Of a stretch of DNA of 64,000 bases, positions 1-12,052 are shown one piece after another (positions within the stretch are counted from its first letter, which is position 1; each line of letters starts with the position of its first letter). The stretch spans positions 19,515,754-19,579,753 of the forward strand of contig CAIIXF020000011.1 in NCBI GenBank assembly GCA_903813345.2, given 5' to 3'. Made by a program: the position numbers and the translations under genes. Under the pieces are notes generated by a model that was given only the letters and a program-made list of their open reading frames with translations, searched no databases and was not told the origin of the DNA. This stretch comes from Owenia fusiformis (lineage: Eukaryota; Annelida; Polychaeta; Sabellida; Oweniidae).

Positions 1-81
1 TGCAAAATCAACTCTTGAAAAGGGTATATATTTTCATCATACTGTTGGTATATATCTATTATTCTGTTAGTTGATTAAATT

Positions 82-195
82 GGTGTCATATTGTTATAGT
101 CTCCAAATTTTTTGTAGATGGTTTTCGATAACTGGCATTCGGTTTTTGCCTCTGTAACAAATGGCAGGTGGTAACAATTTGTATGTTAATGCCTT
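82..195 (+). repeat. Dispersed repeat family A, copy 1 (partial)
   Basis: This copy shares a TGTCATATTGTTATAGTCTCC-like start, a GGCATTCGGTTTTTG-like middle and a GTTAATGCCTTGTTA end with segments at 21985-22113 and 63380-63461. A short fragment at 36297-36340 matches the start of the family. The order of the three blocks is conserved between copies, which marks a mobile or formerly mobile repeat. I do not recognise the class. Confidence 0.55.
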
Positions 196-1249
196 GTTAC
201 CCTCTGCAAGAGAGACTATCTGACTTAAACTCTCCATATTACTGATAAACATGGAGCTCAACCAACAAAGAACATGTCATCTTCTTATGTGTGCTCTCTG
301 ATTGGTTTAATGCCAAATTGTACAATAACTGGTTTTATTCAGAGGATGGTACACTAGCCAAAGAGCTCAGGGTTGTGGAGTGTTTGATTCTGGATTCTGC
401 TGCATCTAAAGATATCACTGTAAATTAGTTAATGTAAATAACATCAAAGGATCCAATCAGTCTGGACATTTAGCAATGTATTGACTTGAAAAACAAAACT
501 GCTCAACTGATTAACTCTGAGAATGTGTATATGGTCTGTGAAAACAGTGACCACTGTGTGCAGTATGAGAGATGCTATTGCTGAGGCTAATCCAGTTTAG
601 ATTTTTAGCAATGATAATATCTGCTCCTGTAGATGAAAAGTTCAGAATGGTCAAGTATTATTCTAGTCTTGTATAAATTCCCTGTTCTCCCTCCTCCATT
701 AACCTAGGTGAGTTAGAGAATGGGTACCCTTTGCATTCGTCTAACTTAGCTTTTTAAAAGATGGCTTCGCCTCTGAATTCACTGCATCGACCAGAGCTTG
801 TCATTGCCAGAAGGACAATTTCTGCTAAACTATAGAATTGTCTTAACTATTCAGAGATAACTCTGGAAATAACTTCTGCACTCATGTTGGGGAGTGTGGA
901 GACAGGGGTTTCATACAAAAGTAACATTTAAAAGGATTAAAGATGTGACTCTGATAACATAGAATTAGGATGGAGCCTTAAAGAGGCAATTGAGGGACAG
1001 GGGAAACTTGTGATGAACTGATAAAACTGATAATCGCGTAAATTGTGTGAAACATGTAATTAATTAAAAAGTATTTATTTATACTCTGTGGTTAATCTCC
1101 CAGGTAATACTAGCCATACAGAACCTCCAGATGTTTTGTACCTTGAGGAAAGTACGGTATAGATCCCTGTATAGATCCACACACCTTTTTGTACAATACA
1201 GTGGCACCTGCAAGATGTGAACACCATTACAAATGGCTATATACATATA

Positions 1250-1398
1250 CAGTAAAACCTGTATTCAGTGAACACCTGCTCAAAAATGTGTTCACTACAG
1301 GTAGGTGTTCACTACTTGTAGGTGGTTTTATACAGAAGTCAGTGGCGTGTATGCTGAGGTGTTCACTAGAGAGGTGCTTACTATGAGAGGTTTTACTG
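1250..1398. mobile_element. pogo/Tc1-like MITE, 149 bp, TA-flanked
   Basis: Terminal inverted repeats start CAGTAAAACCTG on the left and end GAGGTTTTACTG on the right. A TA dinucleotide lies immediately outside each end (1248-1249 and 1399-1400), as expected for the IS630/Tc1/pogo superfamily. The interior repeats the phrase GTTCACTA several times. Related copies or half copies lie at 5986-6170, 26395-26436 and 46000-46085. It has no coding capacity, so it is non-autonomous. Confidence 0.7.
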
Positions 1399-1475
1399 TA
1401 TATATATATATTAAACTTAATCAGTATGGATATGGTATGGGATTTACAGGAAGATAATTTCATAGATATATAGGG

Positions 1476-1729
1476 GTTATGCACTGGGAGGTTTTGGATA
1501 CAGGGAATATCCCTCGGGATATTCCATGTATCCAAACCGACCGTGCATAACTGGTGTATCTCATACTTTTTTAAACTTTTGAAAAATTCCCGGGAGCGGG
1601 ATGGATATATTATATCTGCCCGCATTTGGCCTGGACCGGGACATATACAATATATCCTGCCCGCTCCTCAGATATGATATATATTCCCGAGTGATATCTA
1701 CCCCAAACCCACTTAAGTATGAGATACAC
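1476..1729. repeat. Two adjacent palindromes (hairpin-forming repeat)
   Basis: The first hairpin has arms GTTATGCAC (1476-1484) and GTGCATAAC (1543-1551), with an inner TTTGGATAC/GTATCCAAA pair and a central GGGAATATCCC-type core. The second has arms GTGTATCTCATAC (1554-1566) and its exact complement (1717-1729), enclosing GC-richer sequence with CCCGGGAGCGGG and CCCGCTCC. The two lie side by side. The phrase GGGTTATGCACAG recurs at about 8678. It is probably a foldback-type MITE; I found no target duplication. Confidence 0.5.
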
Positions 1730-4700
1730 AGGTGTATCACAAATAAGTGGCTAAAAATCATTCAATATTTTTCTGAGGAGACTTCCTCACTTGCCTCATG
1801 CCTGGTAGAGTCCATGTATTTTATATTAGGTATCTAAAAAAGAAATCAAATTACACATGAAGTTTAAAATGTTAAAATGATCAGAAAGACCCATGCTCCT
1901 GGCCCCATGCTCTAAAGATTCAGCAAATAGTTATCTTCTATCTGGTTTTATTGCTTATGAGTGCCAATAAATAAAACTAAAGATTGTGTTAGAATTTCTT
2001 ACAACTTGTTCATATCTCTCTACTCTAGTAAATTTAGCTTTAATCTTGCCAGTAAAGGTCAGATAGACCATGCTTTGTTATTGAGATATGGTGGGAATTG
2101 TTTTTCTTGACAGAGCATTCTTTGATAGTTGAGCATGATCCATAGAGCGTTTTGATATTCAATTTGTTGAATTGTGCAATGATGGGATAGTATGTTTGCT
2201 ATGTGGTTTGTAATGTTGCCCTTTATGCTCCTTTTATATGGCTATCAAAAGCTGTCTACAAGGTCTATAAGATTAGTTTAATTGACGTAATGGACTTTTA
2301 TTTTGCTGCTCAAAAGCTGTGTTAGGGCTTAAAGGATTTGGTTAAATAACTAATGCACTGTTGGTGTGATTCACTTTAATTTCGCCATTGTTTTGTAATG
2401 AGACTTATATATTTTATATGTGTACTCTCAAAATGGCTAATTATATAGATGTGTATTACATATATAGAAAAGCCATCTGAACACTACTGGGGTTGGCCAA
2501 AAGGTTTTGAATCTAAAGGCGTTTACATTTCGAGGTTTTTAACATGGAAATCTATGACAGATTATAAAAAATGAGACTGGAAAAAGTGTTCACATTGAGT
2601 TGTGTTTGTAAAGTGAGTTGTTAGGATGCTGATTATCTCCATATCATATTGACTTGCCAAGCCCATAGCCAGGATTTGCCAAGGGGGTTCACTTTTTGAA
2701 AAATTGCAGGGGGTTTCACTTTTGACAACTTTGGTCCAAAAATGACCAAGATCAAGTGAAAAGTGCTCAGAATGATGAAAAACTGCCTGAGTTTGAAATT
2801 GTTTTTGGCCAGTTCCTGCTTGCTATGTTATATTTCAAAATTGATGAACCTGTTCATTTATCATAAACCAAAGTAACATTGTCATAAATATTCAATCTAT
2901 TAGTCTAGGGTATTAGCCTCATAATATAAATCTTGGTATAAATTGTTGGCTTAAGAAATATTTCAGCAATATCCCATTTGTAACATCAATTGTAAGTGTG
3001 CTAAAAGTAAGCATATTTCTAATTTAGTCTAGACTTAAGTTGCATATCGCTATAGCAGAATGTTAAACACGTTCCTCGGAAATAAAGATATTCAAGTTAG
3101 AAGAGTCAATCAATAGGTTAACATGACATGACAAACGTTAGAACTAAGTACTGTGTTAAGATGTTTCAGATTCCCTTTACATTCACAACACTCAACTGTT
3201 ATCACGAAACATGAGGAAAACACGAGAGATGTCAAGGTCAGCCATTAATACAAATTGAGATCATAATTGTTTGTTAAAGGTCTCTGAAATACGTATTTCT
3301 TCAAGGTTATCAAAAGTATAAGGTCATTCATTTTCAGGGTCAAATACTGAATACCAATAAGGCAGCATTAAAAACTGAATTCTTTAGTACATGTACATGT
3401 ACGACATGTACTTTAAAAATAAGTTTGCATACATATTGTTTGCTCTGATTGTTTACTCCATTACTTTTTCTTAATCTTAATATGAACTTGTTTACTAGCA
3501 CATTGTTCATCCATTTACCCCTATCTTAATCATACTTTCAGTTTTATTGAACTTAGATAATGTAGAGCAATTACAGAGAGGGGGGGTATTCTCTGAACTA
3601 AATGAACATGCATATATCAATATAGATGTAACATCCGGAATACTATTGAATATTTGACCATCTACCAGTACAAATTATATTATAGTTATTAATTTATCCA
3701 CATTTACATCATTTAGTATCTGGCTATATCTGGTATAAGTAAGATTTCAATACAATTGTAAGTAAAAGATCATCAGAAATTTTGGACGATTTTTTTCTTT
3801 TTTTAGTTCTCGTTGATAGGTCTATATTTTGAATATTTGAATGTTTTAAGAAAAGTAACGATTTTTAGCATTGTATATACATGTATTGATGAAATAAGTT
3901 GCATATAAAAAGTTTTTTATTATCTTAATCCTTGATGTGATTGTGGCTTTAAGGAGTCATTGATGTTTTATAAGAATTAATAATTCAATTGCTTTTTACT
4001 TAGTTGCGACAAAGTTGAACATCTTTAAAAATGGCTAATTAGCCTAATTAGCTTATTGGAATAACATTTTTAACTCACCTTAAGAGTTGATACCCTATTA
4101 CCTGTCAAGAAACCACTTGTCTTCTACCATGGTGCGCCAAATTAGCTGACAATGACGACAAAACTAAGAACTCCTCTCATATGACTTGTAAACCCTCACT
4201 CTGTCTAGAAGGGAGGTGGGGGGGTGTTTCAGATTTCCGCCAAAAACCACGAGGGAATTTGCACGCAGACGTCAGATCTCACATCCGTTTCCTGTTCTCG
4301 AAAACGAGACTAAATTAAAATATTTGATAATTTTAGATTTTCAATACATTACCAGACTTAAAAACAGAAAAAACTACTCCTTAAGCCAATAAAAGCAATT
4401 AATAAACATTAATTGTGTATATATATAAAATTTTCATATTATGATTTTAATGGTCATTATGTTTTTTTTTAAAATTATTTTAACTTTTTGACATTCATGA
4501 CCTTCACGAAAGATAGTATTCAAGCAATGTTTTGAAATAAAATTTGTGATTCTTTTGACCTGGACAGCCTTGATGGTTAATTTTGCATGGAGGTAACTAG
4601 AGTCAAAAACATAAACAAATTAAAACACAGATAAGAATATACATAATGTATTAGAACATATGTTATTGTTGTCTTATTGTTAATCAATATCTTACAAGGG

Positions 4701-5117
4701 TACTGAGCCGATGATAAGTACTATGTTCAAGAAGCCTGTATATGAACACCTTTTCTACCATTTCTCTCAAAATTTGAATTGTCCTCTTCATACTTCTGTA
4801 TTTTTATATAATTAACTGTATGCTTATTTATTTTCCATTGCTCTGATTCTACTCTTTTCTACTATATCTTGCAATTCAAAGCTAACCATTGTAAGATTTT
4901 AAGTTTAGGTGAAGTCTCCCTGAACACTCATGTTATACATCATGTGATCTTCAGACAGCTTAACATGCTTAACATGTCCTTATATGTAGTTCATCGAGGT
5001 GCTTGGTTTAAAATATGAATATATAAGAGAAAACCCTATGAACGTTAATATCTTTCCATTACTTATAATCTAAAGAATACCCTTAGTACATAAGGTCTAA
5101 TATGAACATCCATCTAG

Positions 5118-5971
5118 CAGTGTTCGCGCTAGCCATTTAAATTTCTGAGTCCCAGGGACCAACACATTTGAAAAATGTGAGTCCCGTCTAATTTTTTTGG
5201 CGTCCCTAATATTTTGTTATTAAAGTGAAAGTAAAGTGGGCGATAATAGAGTGCTTACGCTAAAACTGGATAAAATGACATATATTGTAATTCTATGCAT
5301 TCTCCCGATAAATATCTATCATTTGGTCCTTTTCACACAATTCTTTACTAATGCTATACCAAAATTCTCCGAAATGAATGAAAGAAATACTCAAATTAAG
5401 AGTTGTTTTCACATTTTACCAACATTTTACCAACCACCGATCTTCAATGTCGTGTCAAGGTCGTGAACTTTTTTTTCTTTTTATAACATTTCTCCTTACT
5501 CTGACGACTTTTAGATGAAAAACGCTGATCTATCATTAAATAATTATATTGATGTATAACATTCAATCGATATCTAACGGTAAGTAAGCTTAATTAAGAT
5601 TATTGTGAAAAACAAGTCTCAATTTTGAAACTAATGTTTGCGTACAACAGATTATCCAGCTTCGGTATACTCCGGAATGACTCAGAGGGCACCATAGCCA
5701 ATCAAATGCTGTGTTTCAGACTAGAAACCCCGCGGATATACTCCGGAAGCCAATCAGATTTGCCGACATAAACATTATTGAGATCAAGGAAGTAGACGAT
5801 TTGAAAATTCTTCAGAAAATCATGTTTTATCACTTCTACGCTGCAGTAAAAGTTACCTGATGGTGGTGTAGAATCTTTGCGTCCCAGGGACGTAAGTTAT
5901 TTCTGATTTTCCCGTCCGACCTCTTGAAATTTCCGTAAAAACGAGAAAAAACGGCGTCAACGCGAACACTG
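5118..5971. mobile_element. hAT-like non-autonomous element, 854 bp, ATCTAG duplication
   Basis: The ends are CAGTGTTCGCG on the left and CGCGAACACTG on the right, a perfect 11-bp inverted repeat of hAT type. The six bases ATCTAG occur directly outside both ends (5112-5117 and 5972-5977), a likely target-site duplication. Subterminal GAGTCCCAGGGAC and GCGTCCCAGGGACG are also shared between the two ends. The interior has two AYACTCCGGA phrases and no long ORF. A hAT duplication is usually 8 bp, although families with 5 or 6 bp are known. The element lies 14 bp from the MITE at 5986. Confidence 0.75.
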
Positions 5972-5985
5972 ATCTAGCCATAATG

Positions 5986-6170
5986 CAGTAAAACCTGTCT
6001 ATTCCAAAGGCCACTCGGACCAGCCAAAAGTGTTCATATTAGCAGCTGTTCACATTTTAAGGTTTCTTAATAATGTAAAACATTATGGGGATAACAAAAG
6101 TGTGGCTAAGAAGTGTTCACATTGAGATATGGTAAGATAAGAGAGGTGTTCAGATATTCAGGTTTTACTG
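5986..6170. mobile_element. pogo-like MITE, 185 bp
   Basis: It starts CAGTAAAACCTGTCTATT and ends AGGTTTTACTG, the same ends as the element at 1250-1398. The interior again carries GTTCACATT phrases. The outer TA dinucleotides are not preserved (TG and CT instead), so this copy is older or its flanks have mutated. Confidence 0.6.
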
Positions 6171-6646
6171 CTCTAATGTGACCACCTCTCTATCACTTGT
6201 AAACACATCCATACTCCATTTTACACTAATATGAACACCCAATTTACTATGAGCACCTTTCTAGCATGAACATCTGATTCATGAACACTCTTAGCATCAG
6301 CAAAGCTTAAGAGAACAACTCTGATATGAACACTACACATGACTGTGTTAATATATTTTTCTCATATTATACTTTTCAATGTTTTTTTTCAATTGATGCT
6401 CTTTTTAGGTAGATATAAAAATACAAAATAGCTGTAGTAAATACACATTAACAGTATTATAAATGGGTGTATAGAATTGGTAAAAACTTTTTCATTGCTT
6501 TATTGACATTAAAAGATTCACTGTTTTGTTAATAAAAGCCTGCTTTTCAGATAAGTCACTGAAAACTCCATAGCATTTTGACTACAAACTGGATATAGAA
6601 TTGTTTTTTCTACTTTACTAAAATGAACTTAAACTATGAGAGAGAT

Positions 6647-7351
6647 TTAACCTTTAGCAGACCACCGGCGACCGCGTCCGCCCATTCAAAACTACCCCCA
6701 GAATCCACCGGCGGATCCGGACGACAAAAATCTAACTTTTGAAAACTTTACTTTTTCCCGCCGTTCTTATGATCCAATTAGATTGCCCGATTTATTCAGT
6801 CCTTAGTAGGTGACTTCCTGTTGACCTAGAAATGGCGATGTTTCGAAAAATATTTCTCAATTCAACAATTCAACAGTGTTTAAGTCGTTTTTAGTGAACA
6901 AATCGTACAAAATGACGGCCAAATACGATCACAACGAAAATGTGGAGGAAATGGATTGCGATTTCGAGCTCTTTAGGCTCTTGGAAGCCGATAATGGTCA
7001 TCGAAAATAGAAACTAGAATATTTTCTGAACTGAAAAGAAGAACATTCGATCTCTGCAAATTCAGTTTTGGATTCTGACCAGACGTTGAATCTCCCGAGG
7101 GGCGAAACGGCGGATTCTGGAGGAGTATTCATGGTATATTCAAGCCCAGTCGTGTTTATGTACGAAAAAAATTCATGAGAACATTTTTCTCATGAGCCAC
7201 GCTAGTGTATCTTCCCTTTGTGAAAATTTTATCCAGGTTCATTCAGTAGTTATTGAGATATTAATTATTTAGTCCAGGCATATCATTTTTGAAAAATAAG
7301 TCAGATGCGTGGGATATATTTGCTGAAATAAGTCGGAGTGCAGAAGGTTAA
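6647..7351. mobile_element. piggyBac-like element, non-autonomous, TTAA ends
   Basis: TTAA occurs at both boundaries (6647-6650 and 7348-7351). Reading inward, the left end is CCTTTAGCAGACCACC and the right end is CCTTCTGCACTCCGAC, an imperfect inverted repeat starting with CCTT. TTAA targets and CCYT ends are typical of piggyBac elements. Inside, a short frame at 6912-7010 begins MTAKYDHNENVEEMDCD and stops after about 32 codons. It could be the remnant of a transposase start, but I cannot verify that. The interior is more GC-rich than its surroundings. Confidence 0.6.
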
Positions 7352-8016
7352 AGGGGTTATATAGATTTCCTATATAATTCTCCAGGCATCTTGTTAAAAT
7401 AATGTAAGTTCATGCCTAACTTGGTAGAATTTCTACAAAGTAATTGGTATCTGTGGTTTGATCAATACAGTAAAGTATAATGCAAAAAAGCTAAAAATGG
7501 TATGTAATTCTGATGGGGTGATTTCTATTGTGGTTTATTCATAGAGTGAAACCTGTGTGATTGCCTACTGTAATGGCTTGCTATGTATTGCAATGGACAA
7601 AACATATTTTCGGAGTCCATATCAAAAATCATGTCAATCTATGTGATAGCAAAGCAGCTTTGTTCTAACTGGTGCATTAATTGAAGCAGGGAATTAATTC
7701 TGCTGTGAGACTGAAGCCACGGTGTCATCTAATGAGTGATGATATCTTGACGAAGGTGTTGAACCCCGCCATGCTTTTTAGTCCATCGAGATATGTTCAC
7801 ATATATGGTAAACATGTTACATTGCATTTAAATATACATACTGATTCATCGATGCTTTTATAGTTATATAAAAAATATAGGCATTTCTTTGAGTTTGTGA
7901 ATAACTAAGTCTAAAAAAGTTGAATATTCAACAGTTGAATGCTCATCATAAGGTGCCCAAACAAGCAAACATCAAGAAATGAATAATTATATGCAATGTT
8001 TTCTATATACTTGCAG

Positions 8017-8320
8017 GAGCGACTTGATGCCCTACTGAAGAAGGCAGCAGACAGGGACCATAAGTTAAATGCGGGGAAACGAGGTACACAAAAACAGTTT
8101 GCGTTTGGTAGTACATTAAGACGTGCCGACTGCCAGTCCTCTATTGATATATCCCGGCGAAGCATTTCTCATGCAGCGCTATCAAATTCCAAAAGTTCTC
8201 ATAATTTGAATCATGTGCCGTCTTCATCTGACGGGAAAAGTGAAACCGGAGGAAAGTTGCAACTGGGTAGAAGAGCTGTGTCCTCTATGAGCTTAAACAA
8301 AAAGCCTGCCGCAAAGCATG
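8017..8320 (+). CDS. MAP7/ensconsin-like protein, first visible exon
   Basis: This is the first of thirteen exons that join in frame to 35994. The family consists of microtubule lattice-binding proteins that recruit and activate kinesin-1. The exon opens after TTGCAG in phase 0 and reads ERLDALLKKAADRDHKL. It continues with KQFAFGSTLRR and LGRRAVSSMSLNKK, resembling the part of MAP7 proteins where the first coiled coil ends and a Ser-rich RRSVSTMNLSK-like motif follows. The donor is G|GTATGC, ending in phase 1. The upstream coiled-coil exon(s) are not seen. Assignment to the MAP7 family is firm because of the downstream MAP7 domain; which paralog this is cannot be told. Confidence 0.85.
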
Positions 8321-11300
8321 GTATGCATGGTCTTGTGTACGCCATCTTGGAAATTGCACCATGGGTAGAATTTCATATAAATATTTCATTTTAACAATAT
8401 TTATTATAATATTGTTACACTCATGAGTCATGATGCTTTTTCCAATGTTGGCGTTTATGAGACAGTAGTATTGTCTTTATTTTTATTTTTTAATTAATAT
8501 TTTCTGATGCATATTCCTTTAAGTTATATCATGGTCTCTTAAAATGTATTCTTTTCCTCAAAAATAATTGTCTGATTTTTTCACTTTTTGTTTGATGGCC
8601 TTGTTCATGTATTTTTTCTTTTTTTCTTAGATGTTTTATGCAGTAAGGCATGCATACCATGATATATATATATAAGGGTTATGCACAGTTGTAGAGATGC
8701 TTTCAGTGAACGTTATAACATATTTTGTTACATTCTAAATTATTTTAAGCTGTTCTATTTCAGTAACGCATTTACCAATCATAAACACATGTGATTTGTT
8801 GAAATTTATTTGATTTTGATGCATGTTGAATATTTCGTACCAAGCTGCCATGTTGTTGAAATGCTGAAACTTTTGTTCACTGAAGGTTTTCCTACGATGA
8901 AAAAAATACTAAAAATCAATGCGACTTTCTATTAATTTAATAAAAAATTGGATTAAATAGACTTAGAGGCACAACTGGTAGATGAAAGACAAATCTGTTG
9001 TGCTTAAAATTCCATTTAGGTGAATCATAAATGAATTGATATTAAGTCGTATTTTGCTTGTCAACAGATATCATTTACTATTGCTAGATTTAAATCACAT
9101 ACGAGCTGAATTAATTTGATAGAAACGTATCATTTTTGAATGATAGACAAAAACAGGTAAATAATCACTGCCTAATCACCTTATAATATGCCCAATTTTA
9201 CTACTTGTAAAGAAAACAGAAAAACAGAGAAAATTTGAAGCCTTTCATGATAACATAGTATTGTTAAAGATATATTTTCAATTTGAAATGATAATTGATG
9301 ATCCATTTTTCTGCCGCAACCAAGGTGTTAGATGGGATCTCACTCAAAATCAAGGTAAAAATAGAGCAACACTGAAAAAACATTTCTTTAGAATATTTAT
9401 GAGTATAGCTGTTATGAATTTCTAAGAGATGCATACCATTGACTTGATTTTTGTTCTTCTTTAATTCATACCTGAATTGATGTGAAGTTACCCCAAATTA
9501 AAATATTTTAATGTTTAAGACGTGTGCTCTGTTACTTTTTGAACTCCTAGTATTTTTGTCTTTTGGTAGGAAATGGTATCTGTTGTATATATGTTTGTTT
9601 ACAAATCCCTGTAACTCCCAACTTGTCAGTGTTTCATGTGACATTCTCAAATTTGGGATCATATTTGGGATTTAAAGGGAAAACGGTCAAATTTTATTTT
9701 ATTTATATAAGATGTATTGTATAGTGTTAGTGCTTCATACTAACGGATTTGCTAATCATAATTTTATTCCGAATCAAATGAACATGTAATATTTTATGAT
9801 TAGCAATATATATTAGCAGAACATAATTGATATTCCTGAATACAATTTTTAAAATGCTTTATACAGTTATATGAAGTTTTCAGATGACAATAATCTGTAA
9901 AAAAAATTCATGTTTCTGTATTTTTATACTAGAATTTTTTGCACTTTTATCCAAATTCAGAGCTTATCATCAACAACTCTTGCTTGCTATGATTTTTATA
10001 TGTACCCCAGAGTATGTTTTACCCACACATTCTGATTTTAGAGGTAAGGCCCAAAATGTTCATATTTGTTATATTTTAAAGGATAAACATCAATTAAATC
10101 AAGATTAAGTATCATTTTGGGCCTATACTTATTTTTGTATTTGTGGTACCCATTGTTTCAAAATTGTAGAAGTATCTAAATTCTGTTCTTATTGAAATGT
10201 TCTTGCTTAGATATACCGTGCTTAAACACCGCTTAATCCACTGTGCTTAAATCAAACACAATTATATGCTTTTTCAAAAGTAGCCCTTGTTAAGTGAGCT
10301 TATAGTTGAGACCGCTATATTACATCACAAGCTTTACTCTTATGTGTCATGCTTTCAATATGAAAAATTACCCTCTTAAGCTCAATGGAACAGTTTCTTA
10401 CTATCTCTATAGATGCATTTTTTGAATATCATATAAATTACCATTTCAAATTTTCAATTGTGTTTCATGATGTTACTTTATCATAATAGACAATTGAATT
10501 TCATGATTTTTTTCAGAGAAATAGACCCCTGTTGTATTAAGCTTTAATAAACATAGTCGCGTACTTAAATTTTGAGAGATTCCCAGTAGGTTTGCTATGC
10601 TGATTTTCATTTAATCAAATTTCGATTTCACAGATGCTTCTTAAAGTGATCTCTTTATAAGTGCCACTAATATTTTCATATCTTAGAATTTGCGATTTTA
10701 AGTCATTAGTCAAATATAACCCAATGATAGATCGATCCTAAGTCTGTTGATAGCAAAGCTTTGTGATAATATTTAACCTGATGAAAGTTGAAATAGTGTA
10801 AATTTGATAATATCCTATTTTGCAAACTACTTAATGCAACTAATGTGCATAAATATGCTTCTTAATCAGCATACACAGAAAAATAAGTATTATAAACAAA
10901 TGAACAGAATTTATTTACTATCTATTATTAAATATGTTGGTAAACATTTCTGTCTGATACTGTTTGTGTACTTGGCTAATGGAGAAATGGATATAGCTTT
11001 AGGTGCTAGCTCTATCTTTTTTCTTTTTTTTATCCTAAAAGTTTTTATCGAGCCTTTTGATGCTATTTTGTGATCAGTTTGCCGGGCGGTCGGTTAAGTG
11101 GGTGGGTGGGTGTTCCAATTAATCTTGTCAGTATTTATTATAATTTGAAAAAGCTGAAAAAAGAGTAAATATTTGAATTGTTGATATATTGAATCAAAAA
11201 TCATATTATAGAAATTTTCAGTTCTATAATGTTAGTTGGTATGCAAAAGAATTTTGAAACATAAAAGAGTCATTTAGATGAATAATTCTCTTTTCAGTGT

Positions 11301-11935
11301 TATAAGTACTTTATGCACAGTGTATACTTTTAGTGAACTGGACTTCTCTAAAAACGAAACCTTTTCTTTGGTTAAGTTTTTCAACAAAATTTATACAAAT
11401 GACCACTATAAATTAATGATATAGAGCTGGAGCTTAAGGCATTGTCTTATGATCCACAAAGCCATATAGTCACGCCATCTATATGTTATTTTGCCACATG
11501 AATGTATAAAGAGTAAAGTTCATGATTTTGGGAGGGAGGGGGGTACTGATTGACAGCTCAGTGCTAGTATTGGGGCATGTATCTTGTATAAATTGGTATG
11601 AAAATCATGTTTCTTAACTCTGAGGCCACTGCATGTTTCCACAATTAAAGACCTATTTTATACCCACTATATGAGCCATTTCTTAAACATCAGTGTCTAG
11701 AGCAAACTTTTCCAAAAATGTTCATATGGAAATACATACATGTAATTCAATTCAGTTACATACATAATGATCCATATTGATTTTTTTAATTGAATTTATA
11801 CATTTTATCAATCAATGGCACTTAGGGGTTGCCATACTTCATTTAAGAAATGGGCTCTCAATAGTATATATATAAGTATAAAATGGGGATTTAATGTATG
11901 ATGTGCATTTTGTACTAATTGCCTTACCACCCCAG
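8321..11935 (+). other. Intron of MAP7-like gene
   Basis: This is a 3.6-kb intron, GTATGC to CCACCCCAG. It is AT-rich and I recognise no element in it. Short reading frames such as those near 9884 and 10804 are AT-biased and have no recognisable domain. Confidence 0.6.
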
Positions 11936-12052
11936 GCTTGAGTCCTGAGAGAAGTCCCAGTAAACGTCTCTCCCAGTCTACAATTGGCCTCAATCGTAAA
12001 TCCAGCAAAGAATTTACGACGTCAAGTCTGGCTAGTTCAAGAGATTCGCCGG
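11936..12052 (+). CDS. MAP7-like protein exon 2 (visible numbering)
   Basis: This 117-nt exon follows CCACCCCAG and ends at G|GTAAGA. It enters and leaves in phase 1. It reads LSPERSPSKRLSQSTIGL, then RKSSKEFTTSSLASSRDSPG: basic, Ser/Pro-rich linker sequence typical of the region between the two helical parts of MAP7 proteins. Its frame continues without a break from the previous exon. The length is a multiple of three, so it could be skipped without a frameshift. Confidence 0.8.

Larger units (their letters stand above)
1..8016. other. Non-coding stretch upstream of first visible MAP7 exon
   Basis: No exon with convincing protein similarity is visible here. MAP7 proteins have a first coiled-coil segment before the part encoded at 8017, so at least one upstream exon should exist, either before the window or missed here. 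The stretch is AT-rich and holds the dispersed repeat at 82-195, pogo-like MITEs at 1250 and 5986, nested palindromes at 1476-1729, a hAT-like element at 5118-5971 and a piggyBac-like element at 6647-7351. Short reading frames here do not look coding. Confidence 0.5.

Noticed and set aside
1227-1625. 132-codon minus-strand frame
   Set aside because: It runs across the pogo-like MITE and adjacent palindromes, with repetitive His/Ser/Leu codons from the GTTCACTA phrases.
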